A stretch of 61,709 bases of DNA from Nostocales cyanobacterium LEGE 12452 (lineage in GTDB: Bacteria; Cyanobacteriota; Cyanobacteriia; Cyanobacteriales; Nostocaceae). Made by a program: the position numbers and the translations under genes. A model generated the notes under the pieces. The model ran no database searches, had not been told where the DNA came from, and worked only from the letters and a program-made list of their open reading frames with translations. The stretch is taken from the NCBI GenBank assembly GCA_015206945.1, contig JADEXV010000013.1, positions 1 through 61,709 on the forward strand, in the 5' to 3' direction. Below are positions 54,252-61,709 of the stretch, piece by piece. Numbering within the stretch: position 1 is the first letter of the stretch; each line of letters opens with the position of its first letter.

Positions 54252-56612
54252 CTATCGTCTTGTATTCTCTCTGTGGGTTTTCTCTGCATGGGCTTTTCGT
54301 GTCAGCAATTGAAGATTATCTATGTTAGTTAAACCACCCTGAGACATCGGTTTAATGTGATCAATTTGGAAATCTTTTCGCATCTGAGTTTTAACTTTAC
54401 TAATTGCACAAGTTATAAACCCTTTTGCATCTGTGTGCTTGGCGAATACAGCATTTTTAATTTTTCTGTATTCAACAATATCTCGCTCTTTTATTTCATA
54501 TAGAGTTAACTTCTCTATTGGTACAGTATCAGGAATTACAGTTGGTATTGATATGGATACATTACCGTATATATCTGGATTAGTAATCTTCCTAATTTCA
54601 TCGTCCAATTGCTTCATGAAATATAACTGGTTGTAGCTGAATATAACTTGCCAAAAAGAATTTTCATCATTCCAAATTGAGTTGATATAGTCAGACTCTG
54701 CTCTACGACCTAACGAATTATCGTAGATATGTCTTGCTACGATAGATAAATCGCACTTTCTTCTCTCGCTAAAAGCTAGAAATGCTGGTGGAATTTGCTT
54801 TTGAGCATAGAAACGTAAGATATTTTTTACATCTTCATCTCTGTAACCAAGTAAAGTTTCATAGTCAGGAAAATAAATTTGCTTTGCAGTTTGCCAAAGC
54901 TTTTCAAGTTCTGCTTCGGTCAATATTTCCCTATCTTGTAAATCAATACTTTGGAATAGAAGCTTCAAATCGTTAACAAAATTATCGTATGCTTCTTCTG
55001 TATCGTCATATAACAATACATCATAAGGTCTAGGATTAGGCTCATATCCTTCGGATGGTTCGAGAATGGAAAAATGATAAATTCCAATAGGAATCCTCTT
55101 CAAAAAGTCTAGTTTTTCTAAACCACTAGTATCAATGGAGTTATCCATGATACGAGCGAATTCTTCGATCATCTCAATAGATATCAGCCGAGCAGTTCTA
55201 TTATTTGATGGAATTCCTTTTACAATAAATTCTGCATCTTCTTCAAAATGAAGTTTTTCTGGGTTCACCCAGTTAATTTTGTTTTCCCAGTTATCAATAA
55301 AACTGACCACATAAGCGTTTTCTGTACCGCCTGCTTTTTGCCCACGCAAAGCCCGACCAATCATTTGTGTCATTAGTATTGTAGAGGCGGTTGGTCGTGT
55401 AAGAAAAACAGTTTGTAGTTTAGGTAAATCTGTTCCTTCAGTCAACATTTCTACATTTATCAATACTTCAAGCTCTCCATTTCTGAATTTTTTGATTTTT
55501 TCTGAGTTTTCCTTGGTAGAAAATGTAGCACCTGTAGTTAAATCTTTAACTGAAGATACAACAAAATCAGAATTAACTTTTTTAGCCTTAAACAGTGCGT
55601 TCAAAGTTATTGCGTGTTCTACATCAATTGCAAATAATAGAAGTGACTTGTATTTTTTCCTATTGTTAATATAATGATCAATAATTTGATTGTTACGCGT
55701 ACTAGATTGAGCAATCTTCTCAGCAATGTCCTTTGGCAGCCTGTCAAAATCTTCGATATTTTTGATTTGCCTTGCATTCAATCCATTCAATTTTTGCTTG
55801 ATTTATATGTTCGTTTTTAAGTTTTCAAAAATCGGTTCAGCAAGGATTCCCTTAGCGATTAAATTTCTCAGATGTTCGGAAAAGATAATATCATTTGGAA
55901 AAACTAACTTTAGCAAACTCTTCTCACTCTCATCTGTTCTGAAGGGGGTAGCCGTTAGTCCCAGCATTTTAAAGCCGTTATTATGACCTCGTTTTTTTAG
56001 ATTATCTTTGACGGCATTAATTAATTTACGATATGTCTTAGCTGTTGCATGATGCGCTTCATCTACAACTAAAAGAACTTCTTGCAAATCATAAACCCAG
56101 TTGTTTAATAAATGATCAAGCCCACTGTTTAGACTGTCTTTACTGGCAATGATTATGTCATCAGTCTTTTCAATGTTTACAGGTCGATCGTGTTTAGGAT
56201 GACCTGAGATAATACGGTATCTAAATCCTGATACATTGCTCAATAATGATGAATAGGCACTAAGTTGAAGTGTCTCAAGTGCTTGGTCAAGTAATTCATG
56301 GTGATGAGCAATCCATAGAACCTTTTTCTTGTTGTTAATAAAATTACGTAGTAGCCAGTGAACTGCTGTTAACGTTTTTCCGCCACCTGTGGGTAGAACT
56401 AGCAAGCCTTCAAAGGCATTTTTATTAGTTTCATTCAGTGCTTTGATTGCTTCGTTCTGGTGGGAGTATAGCTCTTTGGGAGCCTCACCCCTTTTAACTT
56501 CGATTAGACCTGCGTATGTAACTTGAACAGCTGTCATAATATCTAAAATCCTAGAAAGACTGTGCTTTAGGGGAAAGGCTGGAACTAGGTCTAACTCAAC
56601 GGATTGCAGCAA
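54252..56612 (-). pseudogene. SF2 (ResIII-type) helicase with C-terminal HNH nuclease, interrupted by one in-frame stop
   Basis: The first part (56612-55803, 269 codons) has YSHQNEAIKALNE, LLVLPTGGGKTLTAVHW, VVDEAHHATAKTY (DEAH), and LGLTATPFRTDES. It ends ENLKTNI-TAA; the same frame continues at once as IKQKLNGLNARQIKN to 54252, giving the helicase C-terminal domain (LINVEMLTEGTDLP, QMIGRALRGQKAGG) and an HNH tail (FQIDHIKPMSQGGLTNIDNL). The whole frame is otherwise open over about 787 codons. It is either a recent nonsense mutation, a recoded stop or a sequencing error. Restart at TTG 55790 is possible. Architecture suggests DNA cleavage coupled to translocation, as in defence enzymes. Confidence 0.75.
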
Positions 56613-56804
56613 TCCATTAGCCTATATTTCAGTATTCCCAAACCTATGTGCTGTCTAACTAGTTATTAGGATATTTATTTAGAATTAAATGTATGAATAA
56701 ATACTTTAATTTAGTGATCGCACTTTTGAAAGTAAGATTAGTATCCAAATAAATTGTTAATCTGAGCCGTTCATGATTCAATGTCTGATTAGACTCTTTT
56801 CACT

Positions 56805-57836
56805 TCACGAAGAAACAGCTTTCAAATGTGAGGCATGGGCATGATGAGATAGGTAGTTCGAGTTAATCACCCGATTACGCCCAGAATTTTTAGCCTGTAA
56901 CAGACATTGATCGGCACGATACAGCAGACTCTCTCCTTTCTCATCATCCTCAGCTTGTAGAGAAGCTGTACCCAAACTAATGGTGATATTAATCGTCAGT
57001 TTATTGTTGAGTGCAAATGGTTCGTCGCTGACTACGCGATTGAGACGACGGGCTACTAGTAGTGCTTCCTCATCGGTAGTGTTAGCTAGAAGAATTACAA
57101 ATTCTTCGCCACCATAGCGGAATGCTGTATCTTGACAGCGTAGATTGTGGCGCAAACGCTGACATAATACTTGCAAAATGCGATCGCCTACTAAATGCCC
57201 ATGAGTATCGTTAACTTTCTTAAAATGATCTACATCCAGAATAATCAAACTCAAAGAAGTTTTTTGGCCCCTGGCTCTTTGAATTTGTCTGGGTAAGTCC
57301 CATTCTAAAGCACGACGATTATTTAATTCTGTCAACGAATCGGCTAAGGCGATCGCAGATAACATATCATTTGTCCGAATCAAATCTCGGTATTTTTGTG
57401 CTTTCCGCAAGCCAACTGTCAATTGAGCAAGTATTAGTCCATGATTGGCAGTCAACTCTGCCAAGCTATAATCTGTTTTTTCTTCAATAAGATGCCAAAT
57501 ATATGCATCGGCTCCTTGCTTTAGGGCCGCAGCACTCATTTCCAATTCCCTGTGCCAACCCTTATTTCTATCATTCAACTGCTGAGAACGATCCTCGAAG
57601 AGAATACAGTATATCCACGATAGTTTTGTCTGATCTTTCAACCAACCGCAGAGTTCCATACTGCTATCCAGGCTAGCCTGCACCAGGATTATATCGGGGG
57701 GTGTTGTTTTAATCCGCGATACTGCTCGATCTAAATTGTCTATAACTTCTACACTAAAAGCAGTCGCATAACGGATCTGATCTGGAAGTGTAGCGATAAA
57801 ATTATTTTTTCCAAAGATCAGAATAGAAATATTCAT
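56805..57836 (-). CDS. diguanylate cyclase (GGDEF) with N-terminal receiver-like domain
   Basis: 343 residues. Residues 1-125 resemble a degenerate response-regulator receiver (MNISILIFGKNNFIATLP, PPDIILVQASLD) in which the usual phospho-acceptor Asp is not clear. The GGDEF domain starts near 165: DSLTELNNRRALEWDL, VDHFKKVNDTHGHLVGD, and active site RYGGEEFVILLA. An RxxD inhibitory site (RCQD) lies five residues before GGEEF. It should make c-di-GMP with product inhibition. Confidence 0.92.
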   Translation of the reverse strand: MNISILIFGKNNFIATLPDQIRYATAFSVEVIDNLDRAVSRIKTTPPDIILVQASLDSSMELCGWLKDQTKLSWIYCILFEDRSQQLNDRNKGWHRELEMSAAALKQGADAYIWHLIEEKTDYSLAELTANHGLILAQLTVGLRKAQKYRDLIRTNDMLSAIALADSLTELNNRRALEWDLPRQIQRARGQKTSLSLIILDVDHFKKVNDTHGHLVGDRILQVLCQRLRHNLRCQDTAFRYGGEEFVILLANTTDEEALLVARRLNRVVSDEPFALNNKLTINITISLGTASLQAEDDEKGESLLYRADQCLLQAKNSGRNRVINSNYLSHHAHASHLKAVSS

Positions 57837-58740
57837 TGCTTTATTTTTTATCCTATTTAAATTTTAAATAAATTCACTTGGGTAACTACTGCTCTTGTCG
57901 TCTAATACTAAATATGATGCTTCAGGCTAAATTATATTTTTTGACATCTTGTTTTTTGAGCATCGATTAAACAGTGAACTTCAAAATTTAATCTCATTTT
58001 CAGAATTTATATTTATTACTAATTTACTACTACAGTTTCGAAAATATTCATTTCTAACAACTAATGTCTTCTTTACAGTTTATTTTTAAAACAGTAAAAA
58101 TACTGAATATTATTTAAATGGATAAAAACTCCTACTGTAGTTTCTTAAGTACTATTTTCCTGATGAAATTACCGAAATAAATACTTTTTAATAACCATTG
58201 CATCAGGCAGCTAAATTTATTTTCAAGTAGAAAAATAAAGAAAATATAAAATTTTTTTATTGAATTATCAAATCCAAAAATTTATTATGTAATGAAAAAT
58301 GTCATTTCCCATAAAGTTTTTTGCACTTTTCCTTTAAAAAGTAGGCTTTTACCAAATACTAAGAAAGTATTTAAACTGTATATATATATTTATATACAGC
58401 AAACCTACCTCCTGGAATGTACAGTAGCTTTTTGGAGCTAATAGAGCCTCCGAACCAAGACAGATATTGTCAGGTAAAAATTTATAATTTAACTGAGAAT
58501 TAACCAAAGTTAAACAATGTGTTGACAGCAAAAATAAAATATTTCTGCCTACACTTTATCTGTATTTGTCTATTTACTTAATTCACATCTTTTTTTATTT
58601 ACTGCAACATCATAAATCGGGAAAGCAAAGCTAAATAAAAATTTGATGTCAAAACCTGCCCCTACTTTGGGAAATTATTTCGATTCAGCCCTTCTACGGG
58701 CGGAAAAATATAAAAAATTTTGTTTGCGTCGCCTGAGATA
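57837..58740. other. AT-rich gene-free stretch
   Basis: About 900 bases, very AT-rich, with stops in all frames at high density. The only structure noted is a short palindrome CTGTATATA...TATATACAG near 58377-58400. No RNA family recognised. Confidence 0.5.
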
Positions 58741-58911
58741 TTAAAATCTAAACTTCTGTGAAAAGCTGGAATCAGATCCATAACCTTCTATAGCGTGACC
58801 AGCAGCAACAATTACTTGTTTGATTGACTCCTCAGAAGCTTCCGATTCTACCGTGACAGTTTTAGCGTTAACATCTACATCCACTTTGGCTTTAGGTTCC
58901 ATAACATGCAT
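58741..58911 (-). CDS. HMA-domain remnant lacking the CxxC metal site
   Basis: 56 codons: MEPKAKVDVDVNAKTVTVES, EASEESIKQVIVAAGHAIEG. This is the second half of a heavy-metal-associated (copper-chaperone-like) domain. The first strand with the CxxC motif is absent, and the upstream sequence does not supply it. Probably a truncated gene, though a short protein from ATG 58911 or 58902 could be made. Confidence 0.5.
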   Translation of the reverse strand: MHVMEPKAKVDVDVNAKTVTVESEASEESIKQVIVAAGHAIEGYGSDSSFSQKFRF

Positions 58912-59040
58912 AGACTAAGTAGTTATTTCTGTACATCCCCCAAAAGGAATACTTCATAGTTTCAGTTTTAGTGCCATTTGCTACCTCAGTATGGGAATTT
59001 TAAAGTATTTCTTAATGATTAAGTTTAACCAGCTAAATAC

Positions 59041-59065
59041 GATGTCTACGAGGGGCTACGCCTAT
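59041..59065. repeat. dispersed Nostoc-type short repeat
   Basis: GATGTCTACGAGGGGCTACG followed by CCTAT, complement of the copy at 49871-49900. Confidence 0.5.
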
Positions 59066-59256
59066 GTGCATCTTGTCAAGGTCAAGTATTAGCCTAATAA
59101 CATTTTAGTAACTGTATATATTTCACCCACTTACAGAATTCGCTGGCAGTAATATTAAACAAAATGCAAGAATATATAAAGCTATTTATGAAAATACACC
59201 TACTTAGTGCCGCTACGCCCAAGTCGAAATTCTAAAGTCTAAAGTTAAAAACACCT

Positions 59257-61709
59257 ATGTCTTCAAATCCCCAGTACCTAAGCGGTAACGAAATTCGCAA
59301 CATATTTCTCGACTTCTTTGCCCAACGGGAACACCAAATTCTCCCAAGTGCCTCCCTCGTGCCAGAAGATCCAACCGTGCTGCTGACGATCGCGGGGATG
59401 TTACCATTTAAGCCAATATTCTTGGGGCAGCGCACACCAGAGTTTAAACGGGCTACGACTTCGCAAAAGTGTATCCGTACCAACGACATCGAAAACGTTG
59501 GACGCACCAAACGGCATCACACCTTTTTTGAGATGCTGGGCAATTTCAGCTTTGGTGATTATTTTAAAGAACAAGCGATCGCTTGGGGTTGGGAAATCTC
59601 CACGCAAGTCTTTGGCTTTTCCCCCCAAAATCTTGTCGTCAGTGTTTTTGAAGATGATGATGAAGCCTTTGGAATCTGGCGCGATCAAATCGGTGTGCCG
59701 ATAGCGAGAATTAAACGCTTGGGCGAAGATGATAACTTTTGGGCATCTGGGGCAACTGGCCCTTGTGGTCCTTGTTCCGAAATTTATTACGACTTCCACC
59801 CAGAACGCGGTGATGAAAATATAGATTTAGAAGACGATTCCCGGTTCATCGAGTTTTACAACCTCGTGTTCATGCAATATAACCGGGATGCATCTGGCAA
59901 TTTAACGCCACTGCAAAACAAAAATATTGACACCGGCATGGGTTTGGAGAGAATGGCTCAAATCCTCCAAAAAGTGCCTAATAACTACGAAACTGACCTG
60001 ATTTTCCCAATTATCCAAAAAGCAGGGCAAATTGCTGGTGTTGATTACCACAGCAGTGATGAGAAAACCAAAACTTCCCTAAAAGTCATTGGCGATCATA
60101 TTCGCGCTGTCATCCACATGATTGCTGATGAAATTCGCGCTTCCAATGTCGGACGGGGTTATGTCCTGCGGCGATTAATTCGGCGGGTGGTGCGTCATGG
60201 GCGATTAATTGGGATTTCTGGCGAATTTACTACCCAAGTTGCTGAAACTGCGATCGCTCTTTCCGAATCAGCTTACCCCAATGTACGGCAACGGGAAGCC
60301 GCAATTAAAGCTGAGTTGCAACGGGAAGAATCGAATTTCCTCAGAACTTTGGATAGAGGCGAAAAACTGCTAGAAGAAATCATCCAAGAAGTGAAACAGC
60401 GAGGGGAAACTCAAATTAGCGGTGAAAGTGCATTTACTCTTTATGACACCTACGGATTTCCCCTGGAACTTACTCAAGAAGTTGCTGAGGAAAATCACCT
60501 GACAGTCGATGAAGCGGGATTCAATACCGAAATGCAAAAGCAGGTGGAACGTGCTAAAGCAGCACACGAAACCATCGATTTAACTGTACAAGGTTCCCTC
60601 GACAAATTAGCAGAACACATCCACGCTACCGAATTTATTGGATATGCCCAACCTGCGGCGACTGCTAAAGTCGAAGCGATTTTGGTAGAAGGTGTTTCCC
60701 AAGAGGAAGCAGAAGCGGGGACAGAAGTGCAAATTGTCCTTGACAAAACGCCATTTTATGCTGAATCTGGAGGGCAAATCGGCGATCGCGGTTATATCTC
60801 CGGTGATGGTATTGTAGTTCGGGTAGAAGATGTGAAAAAAGAATCTGATTTCTTTGTTCACTTCGGACGCATCGAACGCGGTACACTGCGCGTAGGCGAT
60901 CGCGTCACCGCCCAAATCGATCCGGCTTGTCGTCGTCGCGCCCAAGCTAACCATACCGCAACGCACCTATTGCAAGCGGCATTGAAAAAAATTGTTGATG
61001 AGGGCATATCTCAAGCAGGTTCCCTGGTTTCCTTTGATAGGTTGCGCTTTGACTTCAATTGTCCCCGCGCGTTGACAGCAGAGGAAGTTCAACAAGTTGA
61101 GGAACAGGTGAACAGTTGGATTGCTGAGGCTCATGCTGCAAAAGTGGAAGTATTACCTTTAGCAGAGGCGAAAGCTAGGGGTGCTGTTGCCATGTTCGGG
61201 GAAAAATACGGTGAGGAAGTGCGCGTGATTGACTTCCCCAGCGTATCAATGGAACTCTGCGGTGGGACTCATGTCAGCAATACTGCTGAAATTGGCGTCT
61301 TCAAGATTATCTCGGAAGCTGGCGTAGCTTCTGGGGTGCGACGGATTGAAGCCGTTTCGGGGCCAGCAATCCTAGATTATCTGAATCTGCGGGATAAAGT
61401 AGTTAAAGATTTGAGCGATCGCTTTAAAGTTAAACCCGAAGAATTACCAGACAGAATCACAAGTCTGCAAAGCGAACTGAGAAATAGCCAGAAGGAATTA
61501 GAAACCTTAAAGGTACAGCTAGCGATCGCTAAATCAGACAGCTTGCTACAAACAGCAGAAAGCATAGGCGATCAGAAAATTATTGTCGCCCAATTAGAAG
61601 ATGTCGATCCAGAATCATTGAAAACCGCAGCCGAACGCTTGTTGCAAAAAATCGGTAACGGTGCAGTGGTACTGGGTTCTGTTCCTGAAGAAGGGAAAGT
61701 GAGTATAGT
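59257..61709 (+). CDS. alaS: alanyl-tRNA synthetase (3' end outside window)
   Basis: 817 codons are visible from ATG 59257 to the window edge; the family has about 875-880. Class II catalytic core ([68 protein letters not shown]), the editing domain with [11 protein letters not shown] and the zinc site MELCGGTH, and the start of the C-terminal oligomerisation/C-Ala domain. It charges tRNA-Ala and clears mischarged Ser/Gly. Confidence 0.97.
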   Translation, partial: MSSNPQYLSGNEIRNIFLDFFAQREHQILPSASLVPEDPTVLLTIAGMLPFKPIFLGQRTPEFKRATTSQKCIRTNDIENVGRTKRHHTFFEMLGNFSFGDYFKEQAIAWGWEISTQVFGFSPQNLVVSVFEDDDEAFGIWRDQIGVPIARIKRLGEDDNFWASGATGPCGPCSEIYYDFHPERGDENIDLEDDSRFIEFYNLVFMQYNRDASGNLTPLQNKNIDTGMGLERMAQILQKVPNNYETDLIFPIIQKAGQIAGVDYHSSDEKTKTSLKVIGDHIRAVIHMIADEIRASNVGRGYVLRRLIRRVVRHGRLIGISGEFTTQVAETAIALSESAYPNVRQREAAIKAELQREESNFLRTLDRGEKLLEEIIQEVKQRGETQISGESAFTLYDTYGFPLELTQEVAEENHLTVDEAGFNTEMQKQVERAKAAHETIDLTVQGSLDKLAEHIHATEFIGYAQPAATAKVEAILVEGVSQEEAEAGTEVQIVLDKTPFYAESGGQIGDRGYISGDGIVVRVEDVKKESDFFVHFGRIERGTLRVGDRVTAQIDPACRRRAQANHTATHLLQAALKKIVDEGISQAGSLVSFDRLRFDFNCPRALTAEEVQQVEEQVNSWIAEAHAAKVEVLPLAEAKARGAVAMFGEKYGEEVRVIDFPSVSMELCGGTHVSNTAEIGVFKIISEAGVASGVRRIEAVSGPAILDYLNLRDKVVKDLSDRFKVKPEELPDRITSLQSELRNSQKELETLKVQLAIAKSDSLLQTAESIGDQKIIVAQLEDVDPESLKTAAERLLQKIGNGAVVLGSVPEEGKVSI

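Noticed and set aside
58349-58531. 60-codon minus-strand ORF in the AT-rich gap
   Set aside because: No ribosome-binding site, no family-like text, and contains an AT palindrome.
59232-59799. Minus-strand ORFs inside alaS
   Set aside because: Complementary-strand artefacts of a highly conserved gene.

Overview
The window looks like a chromosomal segment of a filamentous, Nostoc-type cyanobacterium. The evidence is dense HIP1 octamers (GCGATCGC) inside genes, cyanobacterial marker genes (Rubisco activase with a small-subunit-like tail, Ycf66, cyanobacterial-type glutamate-cysteine ligase), abundant Ser/Thr kinases, AAA/WD40 and CHAT proteins, and many short dispersed palindromic repeats of the kind that fill Nostoc intergenic regions. 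All names rest on motif reading; no database search was possible.

Layout. 1-6133 (minus strand): a signalling or conflict-type block with an AAA-like ATPase/WD40 protein (cut by the window edge), a PD-(D/E)XK nuclease-like protein, a CHAT protease-AAA-like ATPase fusion, a 21-bp tandem repeat array and a Ser/Thr kinase. 6281-12504: housekeeping and envelope genes (alpha/beta hydrolase, SLH protein, VOC protein, metallo-hydrolase, MscS channel, histone-deacetylase-like amidohydrolase). 12713-17191: a giant SF1 helicase with an IF2-N-like front end. 17407-22285: a complete chaperone-usher type fimbrial locus (two subunit-like secreted proteins, PapD-like chaperone, usher-like outer membrane protein). 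22889-30904: bile-acid/sodium-type symporter, PLD-like protein, gshA, trmL, LysM-M23 peptidase.

31067-34136 is a graveyard bounded by tRNA-Met(CAT) and tRNA-Arg(CCG), with tRNA-Ala(GGC) inside. It holds a broken tyrosine integrase fused to an IS4-family tail, an IS5-family tail, a set of TnsB-site-like repeats, a broken TniQ/TnsD-like C-terminus and an IS630 remnant. This suggests repeated integration at tRNA genes, including by a Tn7-like element.

34181-41399: EnvC-like M23 protein, trmFO, a small double-glycine-leader peptide, rca, a cupin gene followed by an integron attC-like hairpin, and a secreted protein. 41742-43291: decayed genes, including an ISAs1-family transposase interrupted by a 168-bp element with perfect 17-bp inverted ends. 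43473-53666: oxidoreductase, HNH protein, GH57 enzyme, Ca2+/H+ antiporter, zinc-ribbon kinase, gnd, ycf66. 53740-56612: a decayed ParE-like toxin, a small antitoxin-like ORF and a helicase-HNH gene broken by one in-frame stop. 56805-61709: a diguanylate cyclase, an AT-rich gene-poor stretch, an HMA-domain remnant and alaS, which runs off the window.

The best candidates for something new are the helicase with an IF2-N front end, the Tn7-like remnant beside tRNA-Ala, the attC-like hairpin behind the cupin gene, the CHAT/AAA/nuclease cluster and the orphan double-glycine peptide.
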